Under the pieces are notes generated by a model. It worked only from the letters and a program-made list of their open reading frames with translations, made no database searches and was not told the origin of the DNA. The position numbers and the translations under genes are program-made. From NCBI GenBank assembly GCA_937923485.1, contig CALDUE010000045.1:1-36279 (forward strand): a DNA stretch of 36,279 nucleotides, given 5' to 3'. The DNA comes from an uncultured Saprospiraceae bacterium. Its GTDB lineage: Bacteria; Bacteroidota; Bacteroidia; Chitinophagales; Saprospiraceae. Below are positions 15,174 to 23,800 of this stretch, one piece after another (positions within the stretch are counted from its first letter, which is position 1; each line of letters starts with the position of its first letter).

Positions 15174-15800
15174 ATGAATCCCAGTCTAAAACCAAAGAAC
15201 ACTGCACTAATCCTCGTAGATGCGCAGAATGATTTTTTCCATCCTGAAGGAGCACTCGTGCGCAGCGGGTTTGAGTTGACGAAGCGTCGCTCATTTATAG
15301 AGTCCTTAATTAAGCTCTGCGATGGTTGTCGAGATTCAGGCATGTTGATGGTAGCGAGCAGTTTTACCTTGATCGCGGACACAAAGAATGCAGCACTCGT
15401 ACCTCTTTTCTTAAAAGATCTTGGTGTAAAACTCGTGAGAGGTGATTTTCAAGTCTCCAAGTGGGGTCACCAGACGATTGAAGAGATTCAGCCAGTGAAT
15501 TACGTGATTGAGAAGACGGGGCCATCTGCATTTTTTAGAACGGAATTAGACATCATTTTGCGTCACCACGATATCAGCAATGTGATCATCGCTGGTTTGA
15601 ATGGTACACGCAGTGTCGTAGCTACCGCATACGATGCTTTAAGCCTTGGTCTTCAGCCAATTGTAATCTCTGACAGCAGTACAGATATTGACGAAGAAGG
15701 ACATGAAAAGTTGATGGAAGCCCTTCAAGGTGTGTTCGATATTCGCAAGTGTAAAGACTTCGTTGCCAACCTAAATAAGTTTAGCGATTCGGTCGCGTAA
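15174..15800 (+). CDS. Isochorismatase-fold hydrolase with Ser at the Cys position
   Basis: 208-aa protein of the isochorismatase/cysteine-hydrolase superfamily. ALILVDAQNDFF gives the catalytic Asp16, VIEKTGPSAFF gives Lys114, and IIAGLNGTRSVVATAYDA is the nucleophile-elbow segment. In nicotinamidases and other cysteine hydrolases the residue at position 147 is Cys; here it is Ser. True isochorismatases such as PhzD use an Asp/Lys/Ser set, and the 33-residue Lys-Ser spacing matches. No siderophore or phenazine genes are nearby, so substrate is unknown. An upstream in-frame GTG (15138) exists, but ATG 15174 gives the normal N-terminus. It lies 74 bp after murQ on the same strand and may be co-transcribed. 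Confidence 0.87.
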   Translation: MNPSLKPKNTALILVDAQNDFFHPEGALVRSGFELTKRRSFIESLIKLCDGCRDSGMLMVASSFTLIADTKNAALVPLFLKDLGVKLVRGDFQVSKWGHQTIEEIQPVNYVIEKTGPSAFFRTELDIILRHHDISNVIIAGLNGTRSVVATAYDALSLGLQPIVISDSSTDIDEEGHEKLMEALQGVFDIRKCKDFVANLNKFSDSVA

Positions 15801-16136
15801 TGATCTGTTTTTGGTAGAATTCGACCTTTATTTGACTTCTTGGTCAGGGTAGACTACATTTGGTAACTGATTATAGGGACTAATCCCCCCTGTATGTTGT
15901 TCACACCAAACTTACCCATGACACATTTTACACTCGCGCCTAGCAGCGCCTTTCTGCCTGTTCCTGTATGTTGGCATAGGTTGTAGCTCCTTTTTTTCGT
16001 CGCTCTCATTGAATACTAGTACCAGAAGTCAGGTAAGTACACAATCGCTGTACTCCAACATTGATTTCGTTTCTTCGTACAAGTTGAGTGACGAACTTTT
16101 GAAACACCTACACCTTCTCTGCCAAATCCCATAAAC
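15801..16136. other. 336-bp intergenic region upstream of the response regulator
   Basis: No gene, RNA gene or strong terminator was recognised. It should hold the end of the isochorismatase-fold transcript and the promoter and leader of the response regulator. A 10-bp sequence, ctgtatgttg, occurs near 15890 and again near 15964, about 75 bp apart, too short to weigh heavily. A 22-codon ORF at 15918 has no support. Confidence 0.6.
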
Positions 16137-16799
16137 ATGAACGGCATTTCACCAATTCGACTTGCAGTCGTTGACGACCACCCTATCGTCGTCGCTGGAT
16201 TGCAAGCCTTGCTAGCCTCTCAAGAAGACATCACTCTGGCTTCTACAGCTGCTAGCTTGCAAGAACTACAAGAGTCCTGGCCAGCCCAGTACGACGTAGT
16301 TTTCCTAGACTTAAACATCCCAGGAGAAAGCTATAAAGACAGCATTCTTTCCCTTAAGGCTAAAAGTCCTAATACGCATGTTATCGCGTATACTTCCTAC
16401 AATTATCCAGACCTCGTTCGCGAAACCCTTAAGTTGGGTTGCAGCGGATATTTGCTCAAACAAATATCACGAGAGGAAATCATCAAAGCTGTAAAGGCTG
16501 TTGTTGCTGGAGAACGATACGTCGGTACAGAAGTAACGATGGCGCGTAGCGAAAAGGCACGTCGCAAGCCTGATTCTTCTGAATTAAAAGACGATTTCCA
16601 GAAACGTTTACTACTATCGAAGCGCGAAAAGGAAATCCTTAATTTAATTTCCAAAGGATATACCTCTCAACATATCGCTGACGAACTATTCATTAGTCGC
16701 TACACCGTTGAGACGCATCGTAAGAACATCTTGCGCAAACTTAACTTCAATACCTCTACGGAATTGGTGAAGTTCGCAGTCCTTCAAGGTTTGGTATAG
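16137..16799 (+). CDS. NarL/LuxR-family response regulator (orphan)
   Basis: 220-aa two-component transcription factor. The receiver domain (residues 7-125) has the acidic pair Asp13-Asp14, the phospho-acceptor Asp58 in FLDLNIPG, the switch Thr in AYTSYN and the conserved Lys in YLLKQ. The C-terminal LuxR helix-turn-helix spans about 155-218 (LSKREKEILNLISKGYTSQ, then ISRYTVETHRKNILRKL). No sensor kinase is adjacent, so its partner is elsewhere. It is transcribed alone, with a long upstream region and a perfect terminator directly after it. Target genes are unknown; the large secretion/adhesin block begins 445 bp downstream on the other strand. Confidence 0.95.
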   Translation: MNGISPIRLAVVDDHPIVVAGLQALLASQEDITLASTAASLQELQESWPAQYDVVFLDLNIPGESYKDSILSLKAKSPNTHVIAYTSYNYPDLVRETLKLGCSGYLLKQISREEIIKAVKAVVAGERYVGTEVTMARSEKARRKPDSSELKDDFQKRLLLSKREKEILNLISKGYTSQHIADELFISRYTVETHRKNILRKLNFNTSTELVKFAVLQGLV

Positions 16800-16828
16800 G
16801 GTAATTACTACATTCAATCCTAGAAGTG

Positions 16829-16862
16829 AAAAGGCTCTGTCGGTTACGACAGAGCCTTTTTT
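16829..16862 (+). terminator. Intrinsic terminator after the response regulator
   Basis: aaaaggctctgtcg (16829-16842) pairs perfectly with cgacagagcctttt (16847-16860) around the loop gtta, giving a 14-bp stem that runs into tttttt. A textbook rho-independent terminator, possibly bidirectional because the left arm starts with A's. Confidence 0.95.
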
Positions 16863-16876
16863 GTTTGCCCTCACTT

Positions 16877-16998
16877 CACCTCGACCGGAGCACTCTACAT
16901 AACAAGTGAACGAAAGCGAATACTAAGAGGCAGCTGCTTAGCGGACTTGGTCACCTCAACCGGAGCACTCTACATAACAAGTAAGCGAAAGCGAATAC
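16877..16998. repeat. Two 47-bp direct repeats with 75-bp period
   Basis: Copies at 16877-16923 and 16952-16998 match at 44 of 47 positions (cacctc-accggagcactc, then tacataacaagt and cgaaagcgaatac). The 28-bp spacer and the sequence after copy two also share the string agcgga. No ORF spans them. With the 45-bp array at 17102 they make up a 445-bp gene-free stretch (16800-17244) between converging genes. Too few units and too similar a spacer for a CRISPR array. Confidence 0.75.
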
Positions 16999-17101
16999 AG
17001 CAAAGGAAAGTGCGTAGCGGAGAGGTCTGCCCATCCAACCCTTACACCGCCCCCAATACTCTGTTGATTAGGGTGCCGCTTGCGCGAGGGAGATTTCTCC
17101 G

Positions 17102-17202
17102 TGCGTCCATTCGTTCCTCAAGGACTTAGTCGAAATGACCGTGGGGTACGTCCATTCGTTCCTCAGGGACTTAATCGAAATGACCGTGGGGTGCGTCCAT
17201 TT
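17102..17202. repeat. 45-bp tandem repeat array of a dispersed intergenic family
   Basis: Two full units (17102-17146 and 17147-17191) and a partial third (from 17192) start with t-cgtccatt and contain cgttcctca-ggactta-tcgaaatgaccgtgg. Preceded by gagatttctcc. Read in reverse the unit resembles the GTCATTTCGAC...GAGGAACGA...GGAGAAATCTC repeats scattered through many Bacteroidota genomes; this is from memory, not a search. Probably a mobile-like or RNA-hairpin repeat, noncoding. Confidence 0.7.
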
Positions 17203-17244
17203 GCTAAGCATACCTCTACGTCTTAAGCAGTGCTCGAAAATACC

Positions 17245-19557
17245 CTACTTCACCTTCCGCACGTACGCCCCTATCTCGTGCGCCTCTTTGAGTGCGCGAG
17301 AAAATTGAGCGGCCTCTGCAAGTTGACCAAACTTACCACAGACGACCACGTGCGTTGTTTCGCCTGGGAAGGACAGTACTGAAACACCTACATAACCTAA
17401 GGACTCAAGTTCGGCGAGTCGCTTTGAGGCATTGCTGTTTTCCCGAAAGGTGCCAGCTACAACCCAATACCGCTTGCCATCGGTAACTTGTAGATCACTC
17501 GTTGAGCTCGAAACAGATGTACTTCCTCTCTGTGGTGCGGCATATTCATCTCTGCGACCCTCGCTTGCTTTTTGCTGCAGATAGTCTGAGATAGCTACGG
17601 GATTATCGACGTGGACGACCTTGATCTCCGTACGACGATTCTGGCGATGTTCTGCTGAGGAGCAACGTACACCGTCCACGCAACGATTTCTTATTTCACG
17701 CTCTCCATAGCCGATGGCTGAGATTCTGCTTGAAGAGATTTGTGCCTCTTGCACGAGATAACGCTTGGCTTCGGAAGCACGGCGTTGACTAAGCTGAAGG
17801 TTGTATTCCGCCGAACCCTGCGCATCTGTATGGCTACCTAACTCTATACGCATCCCTGGATATCGATTGAGCAGCACTGCTAAGTGATTGAGGTCATTTC
17901 GTGCCCCCATGCTGAGGTCGTATGCATCGAGCGGGTAGTAGACACTTGGCAGCTGTAGCACCGAACCTACCACAAGTGGATTGTCCGAGGGTGCTGAGCG
18001 ACCTCCTCCACCACCGCCACCTGGACTTTTCAGGTATAGGGTCAATGTTGCTTCATCTCCTCTTCTGCAATTCTGTCCTCGCGTATCAAAAGCTGCGGGG
18101 CTGGATCGCTGTGCGCCAAGTATCGCCGTTATGCCATAGATATCACCACATGGAACGCAATAGGTCGACTCACCATCTCCATTAGAATTCAGATCCACAC
18201 TTTTACCAGTCGATTGGCCATCTAGTCGAATCCTAGCATTAGATACTGGCAGTAGACTCTTTTCGTCTAAGACGACGATGCGCAATCCACCGCAACCGGC
18301 GACGGGGTCCAATGCCACCGGTAAAGTGATACTCCCTTTATTAAGAGACAGCGGAAGTTGGATGGTTGCGTAACCCTCTTTCTCAATAGAGAGCAAATAT
18401 TCACCACTGCTGACATTTAGTACACGACGACCTTCGCCATCGGTAGTAGTGCTTTTTCCACCTGTAAGTTGAAGACCCGTTTCTGTATTTCCTGAAATTA
18501 GGCCATCACTCAATGCACGAGCGAGTGATACATCCGCTGTATTTAGGTAGGTCACTTTTGCCCCTTCTAGAAATACACCACTCCGAGCGTCGCTTACCAC
18601 AACGGTGAGATCAAGCGGACCGCCGATTCTATCCGTGAATATTTGGAAGCTGTAGATGTCATCGCCACCTAAGCCGCCGACGCGATCCGAGCTGAAATAT
18701 CCTTTTTTGTTGTCTTCTGCTACGATGAATCCAAAGTCATCATCGTCACTATTGAAGGGTGGCCCTAGTGAAATTCCCTTGCCCCACTTACTGCCCGAAA
18801 GCCTTGAGTAATAGATGTCTAAGTGCCCTTCTTCGTCGCTAGGCGCTTGTGTAGTTGAGGAATAATAAAGCGTCCCATCGGCGTGCAGGAAAGGAAATAC
18901 ATCGTTGCCCTCCGTATTAATGTCTGGCCCAAGGTTGTAGGCTTCGCCCCACTCTCCGCCAATCTTTTTAACTGCCCAGAGGTCCATCTCGCCGTATCCA
19001 CCTTCACGATTAGAAGCAAATACTAGCAGGTTTCCATCAGGAGCAAGAGCGGGGTGAGCGGTGTTTGCATCTGAGACATTGAAGTCCGCCAAACGCTCGT
19101 TTACCCAGCTGTCATTCTCAAAATCTGCCGTGTAAATCCGCAGGCCGAGAATTTCTTTGCGCTTACGTCTCTTCTTTTTGCGCGTATCGTCGTTGCGAGT
19201 GAAATAAATCTTATTAAAGGAAGTATCAAAGGTGACGGGACCTTCATTGAATGAGCTTGACAGCTCTCGGTAGAACGGCTGAACATCTGAAAGCACGCCA
19301 GAATAGCTACGGGTTGCTTGGTACAACTTCGCGATGTTTACACCCGCACGCTTGTCCTCGACCCGATACTTCAGCTCTTGGACATTGGTCGTTAGGTATA
19401 CGACCCCGTCTCGGTAGTACATCGGGCTGAAGTCTAGATCAGTGCTATTCACATTGATCTCGTTGCTGATCACTACCCTATCATCTTCTAAGAGCAGCTG
19501 CCCAAAAGTAGTGTATCCAAATCCGATACAAAGGATGAAAAGAATCAAAAATCTCAT
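17245..19557 (-). CDS. OmpA/PD40/SPOR envelope protein, PorE-like
   Basis: 770-aa periplasmic or outer-membrane-associated protein. The ORF extends to 19635, but Met at 19557 begins a proper signal peptide (MRFLILFILCIGFGYTTFGQ). Domains in order: WD40-like PD40 repeats (LAPDGNLLVFASNREGG, FPFLHADGTLYYSS, KKGYFSSDRVGGLGGDDIY), two carboxypeptidase-regulatory-like beta domains, a poly-Gly linker, an OmpA peptidoglycan-binding domain (ELGSHTDAQGSAEYNLQLSQ, RRTEIKVV) and a C-terminal SPOR domain (RYWVVAGTFRENSNASKRL to the end). The PD40/regulatory/OmpA order is that of PorE-type T9SS anchors. The extra SPOR domain gives a second peptidoglycan-binding module. It is the last gene of the giant-protein / porP block, 263 bp after porP. 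Confidence 0.9.
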   Translation of the reverse strand: MRFLILFILCIGFGYTTFGQLLLEDDRVVISNEINVNSTDLDFSPMYYRDGVVYLTTNVQELKYRVEDKRAGVNIAKLYQATRSYSGVLSDVQPFYRELSSSFNEGPVTFDTSFNKIYFTRNDDTRKKKRRKRKEILGLRIYTADFENDSWVNERLADFNVSDANTAHPALAPDGNLLVFASNREGGYGEMDLWAVKKIGGEWGEAYNLGPDINTEGNDVFPFLHADGTLYYSSTTQAPSDEEGHLDIYYSRLSGSKWGKGISLGPPFNSDDDDFGFIVAEDNKKGYFSSDRVGGLGGDDIYSFQIFTDRIGGPLDLTVVVSDARSGVFLEGAKVTYLNTADVSLARALSDGLISGNTETGLQLTGGKSTTTDGEGRRVLNVSSGEYLLSIEKEGYATIQLPLSLNKGSITLPVALDPVAGCGGLRIVVLDEKSLLPVSNARIRLDGQSTGKSVDLNSNGDGESTYCVPCGDIYGITAILGAQRSSPAAFDTRGQNCRRGDEATLTLYLKSPGGGGGGGRSAPSDNPLVVGSVLQLPSVYYPLDAYDLSMGARNDLNHLAVLLNRYPGMRIELGSHTDAQGSAEYNLQLSQRRASEAKRYLVQEAQISSSRISAIGYGEREIRNRCVDGVRCSSAEHRQNRRTEIKVVHVDNPVAISDYLQQKASEGRRDEYAAPQRGSTSVSSSTSDLQVTDGKRYWVVAGTFRENSNASKRLAELESLGYVGVSVLSFPGETTHVVVCGKFGQLAEAAQFSRALKEAHEIGAYVRKVK

Positions 19558-19585
19558 ACAGGCAATTTCATGTCGAGGAAAAGTG

Positions 19586-19649
19586 GGTTTTGCCGCAAGG
19601 CCAATACTCAACCTTTGAAGGCACATATTTTTCACCTTTCGGCAAAACC
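19586..19649. repeat. Inverted pair of the iterated motif in the porP-OmpA gap
   Basis: ggttttgccgcaagg (19586-19600) and cctttcggcaaaacc (19635-19649) are complementary at 14 of 15 positions around a 34-nt loop. Each arm is a copy of the iterated motif in its GTTTTGCCGAAAGG form. It lies 28 bp upstream of the OmpA-like start codon, inside the putative leader of that gene on the minus strand. The rest of the 263-bp gap shows nothing recognisable. Confidence 0.6.
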
Positions 19650-19820
19650 TGTGCTGTGCTAACCAAATTCTCCTACACCGCGAAAGGTAGCTGTATCTTA
19701 GTAGATGGACCGCTTGCTCAACTCCCTGTGGATAAATCCGAAGAATTCGGCGATCGTCAAACGTTTATTCGGATCCTCGTGCTTCGCACAGGACAGATAA
19801 GTCCCCCCTACAGCTGATCG

Positions 19821-20810
19821 CTAGAAAAACCTAGGACTTACCAGATCGTCGCGCTGAGAACCAAAGTCGAAACGGCCCATAACTTCAAAAGATCCAGCGG
19901 TCTGCCGCGCGATATCACTGATTCCGATGTCGTACGCTCCACCGAAGCCAATGTTGTTGCTAATCTGGTAAAATAGCAGCAGGTCAATGCTATCGCCATT
20001 ACCATCTCCACCCGATCGGTAGCTAACTCCGCCCATTACTTTATTCGCATAGACTGCTGCAAAATTCACGTTTACCGTCGTAGGTGCACCCGAAACGTAC
20101 CCAACCAATAAACTAGGCTTGAAATCAACTTTCTCTGTAATAGGGACGAGACCTGTTGCAGTGAAATAGATATGTGGAGAGACACGCGCGCCTTCTAGGC
20201 CCTTGGTATCATCTACAGAAATTCTAGACTTGTAAATGTGCGGAATACCAACTCCTACGGAGAGGTAATCTTCCATTTCAAAAAGCAATCCTGCACCAAC
20301 ATTTCCTTCCCAAGTATCAAAGTTATTGGCAAGGTCAATGCTGTTGTCATTGTCAGTACGCAAAACCACTGATGGATCTCTGAAATCTACGGCCCAACGT
20401 TGGAGAGAACCTGAAAGACCAAGACGCACTGATGCGGCATCGCTCAACTTCAACTTGTAGTTGTACGACATGGAAGCGTAGGTATTGTCGATGATGCCTT
20501 TGCTCGCATGGTTGAGTTGAAGGCCGAACCCTACTTTTTCTGCGATCGGTGTATTAAAGCTCAACAACTGAGAGGTTGGAGCGCCATCAAAGCCAGCCCA
20601 TTGCTGACGGTAGAGTCCCGTGATCGAAGCTACGCCGCGAGCTCCCGCAGCCGCAGGATTATAGTACAGCTCGTTTTGCATGAAAAAAGTGTACTGACTT
20701 TCCTGCTGACCATACAGCATAAATGCTGTGGGAATGAACATAGCAAGCAGTAAAAGACGCAGAGATTTCAGCGAACCAAACTGCGGTTGAGTTAGTGTGT
20801 AAGTACGCAT
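19821..20810 (-). CDS. PorP/SprF family T9SS outer-membrane protein
   Basis: 329-aa beta-barrel-like protein with an N-terminal signal region (SLRLLLLAMFIPTAFMLYGQ) and the PorP/SprF family hallmark at the mature N-terminus: QYTFFMQNELYYNPAAAG, then GLYRQQWAGFDGAPTSQLLS. The remainder is alternating beta strands (GFGLQLNHASKGI, VRLGLSGSLQRWAVDF, MGGVSYRSGG). SprF of Flavobacterium is required for secretion of the adhesin SprB, and type B sorting domains generally depend on a cognate PorP/SprF-like protein. Here the ATG lies 3 bp after the stop of a 2058-aa type B protein, so that protein is the obvious client (inference from position and family). Confidence 0.95.
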   Translation of the reverse strand: MRTYTLTQPQFGSLKSLRLLLLAMFIPTAFMLYGQQESQYTFFMQNELYYNPAAAGARGVASITGLYRQQWAGFDGAPTSQLLSFNTPIAEKVGFGLQLNHASKGIIDNTYASMSYNYKLKLSDAASVRLGLSGSLQRWAVDFRDPSVVLRTDNDNSIDLANNFDTWEGNVGAGLLFEMEDYLSVGVGIPHIYKSRISVDDTKGLEGARVSPHIYFTATGLVPITEKVDFKPSLLVGYVSGAPTTVNVNFAAVYANKVMGGVSYRSGGDGNGDSIDLLLFYQISNNIGFGGAYDIGISDIARQTAGSFEVMGRFDFGSQRDDLVSPRFF

Positions 20811-20813
20811 GGT

Positions 20814-23800
20814 TTATCGGTAAATGGTGATGAATCCGCGCTGCTCTCCGCCAGTTGGCGATTCACGGAAAAGGAAATAATATGTGCCATCAGGTAGACG
20901 CTCGTTGTCGTGCGTACCTTCCCAATTATTCAAGTATGGAGCGGCGCTGAATACCTGATCACCATACTCATTGTAGATGACCAAGGAGTTTTGCGGAAGC
21001 TGAGTTGGGTCTTCAACGCAACTGATGAAAAACGCATCATTTTGACCGTCACCGTTAGGTGTGATCACAGTCGTAGCAATGCACCGCTCGGTATCAAAAT
21101 CAAGTACAACATTGATAAGCGCACGTGAACAAAGCGTAGGACAATCGTCGTAGCAAACCTCGTACTCAACGCGATCCTCACGAGGAATCGTAGCATCGCT
21201 GGTGTAGGAAATAAATCCATCCTGAGTTACGAGGGCAGTGCCGAATACTGGCTCGCGCGTAATCGTAAGGTTCACTCCGTTATCTGTCAAGATATCGTTG
21301 TCAAGAATATTGATTAGACCACCGTTACTCTCAATTACAAAATCGAAGAAATCGTCCGTTGCCTCTGGTTCAGTTAATACTGTGAGTACGAGTGGCTCAG
21401 ATGGGACACTAGCGCATCCGTTTGGCAACGTTGCTACGACAGTGTATTCACCGCTTAGTCCGGGCGAGAGACTCTGAATCACTGGATTTTGATCTGTCGA
21501 TGAGAAACCGTTAGGACCTGTCCATAAGTAATCTGCTCCACGCACTTCAGTTGAGAAGAGCTGAACAGTTGACCCACGACAAAGAGCACCGTCAAAGAAG
21601 GTCTCAAGTTGTGCGACGCCTTCCGTTACGTTAATTGTAACTGAAGAAGTTGATGTACATCCCGCTGCATTTTCAACCGTCACTGTGTATTCACCCGAAT
21701 TAGCATCGGTGAGGTCTGAAATTCGCGGACTTGCCAACGTACTAGAAAATCCAAGTGGACCTGTCCAACCGGTAACGGTTCCTTCTCCTAGCGTCTCGAA
21801 TAAAGTGATCGACTGACCAGGGATTACGCAGTTTGTATTCCCATCGAAACTTGCTTGAGCGTTAGGCGCATCCATGACGAGGACATCAATACTTCGGGTT
21901 TCGCTAAAACAGCCATCGCGTTCAATGACTAAATCGTAATTGAAGGTGCGAGCAACAGTAGGGGTAACTGTGATGACAGGCTGATTGCTCATGCCTGGAA
22001 TTCCAGCCTCGAGGTTAGTTGCATCAGCAGTCCAGATGTAATTAACTCCTGTTCCAAAATCAGTCCCCGACAAAATCGCTGACTCACCTAAGCAAAGTGT
22101 AGTAACATCAGCTTGAACGATTGGCGGATTTGGACGCTCACTTATTCTGACGTTAAATGCAGTATCTGCGATACAGCCATTTGTCGAACTAATTCGGAGA
22201 CTATAAAGACCTGCATTTGCGGCAGTAACTCCTTGAATAAGAAGTAGTGAAGTTGAACTGAGGATGTTGCCATTTGGTCCTCTCCATTCGAACGTACTTG
22301 CAGTACCACTCACCTCTTCCAATCGAAGCTCTTGTGAACCATCGGAACAAGAAAGATCAGTCTCGCCAGCAATGTCAAAGGTTGGAGTTGCTTGAACGGT
22401 AACCTGAGTACAAACTTCTTCAGATGTACAACCGTCGACTGTTGCAGAGTAGCAAACGTCAAAGGTGCCCGACACACTTGCTTGGAAGATGGCGACATTG
22501 TTCACCTCGTTTAATGACACTCCTGCGCTAGGGTTCGCAGTCCAAGAGTAGATTACTGAAGTACCTGAGTAAGCAGTACCAGTAAAGATGATTTGCTCGT
22601 CGACACATGGTGTTGAGTCGTCTACCGTCACAACAGGGGTAGCTGGTTGGGTAGCAACGTCTATTTGCTTCGAAATTCTACCTGAACATCCATTTTCAGT
22701 GGTGACGAATACGGTATAAAGACCGCTATCGTCTGGTGTCACATTTTGAATGATTGGAGTCTCCAAGGTGGAGTTGAATCCGTTTGGACCAGACCATTGA
22801 AAATTAACTAAGGTTTGCCCTGAAGTATCTTCAACTTGTAGTACCAAGTCATTCCCTTGATTACCGCACACGAAGTCAGGAGTAATAATTTCCAACTGTG
22901 GATTGCTATCTACTAGTACGTCAATACTATCGACTTGCACACAGCCACCCTCGGTGGTCGTACTCACCGTATAGGTCCCTTCTTCAGCTGTCGTAATGTT
23001 GCTGAGGGTGATGATGCTGTCGGTTGCCGTGAATCCGTTTGGACCACTCCACATGTAATTTGCTCTCCTGATTCCCGTTGCTTCAAGCATGACGGTAGAT
23101 CCATTACACACTGTTGCATCTGGTGAAGTAATGTCCAGCGTAGGAACAGGATCAATCCCAATACTGAATTGACATTGTGTGGTTGTTCCGTCGGCAGCGG
23201 TTGCCTCAAACAAGAGGAAGCTGAACCCAACAGAAAAACGTGAGCCACTTACAGGTCCACCAATTTGACGGACGGTAACATTTCCACATTGCGTCATTGC
23301 TGTCGGCAAATCAAAGTCGAGGAAAATCCCATCACAACCATCACCGAAGCTACTTCTGATGAAGTTGTCTGGATCAGAAATTAAACGATTATCTGCCCGG
23401 TAGACGATACTCCTTGGGCAATCAATTACTGGTGCGGTTCCTCCTGTTACGCTTACGCTAAAACTACAGCTGTCAACATTACCTGAAGCATCTGTTGCGA
23501 ATGCAGTGACGGTAGTATCGCCTACACTAAAGATTGAACCGTTCGGAATTGAATACGAAAAGCTCACAGCGGAACAGTTATCGAAAGCGATAGGATCTGG
23601 CCATGTTACAGCAACGTCGCATGATCCCATCGGAGCGGCGACGGTAACATCTGGCGTACATGAATCGATTATTGGTGCCGTTTGATCGACAACGATTACC
23701 ATAAAGCTACAGGTTGCAGTATCACCATTTGGCAAGGATGCAGTATAGGTTACGGTCGTAGATCCGAGTGGGAAAGAGTCACCAGGGTTGTGTGAAGCTA

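Noticed and set aside
15918-15986. 22-codon ORF upstream of the response regulator
   Set aside because: No family, no conserved feature, no start context; length within chance expectation.
16877-17202. Possible CRISPR array from regularly spaced repeats
   Set aside because: Only two or three units per family, the two families differ, the 45-bp units are directly abutting without spacers, and no cas gene is present.
19590-19817. 75-codon plus-strand ORF in the porP-OmpA gap
   Set aside because: Contains the inverted motif pair, has no recognisable domain and lies opposite a co-directional operon.
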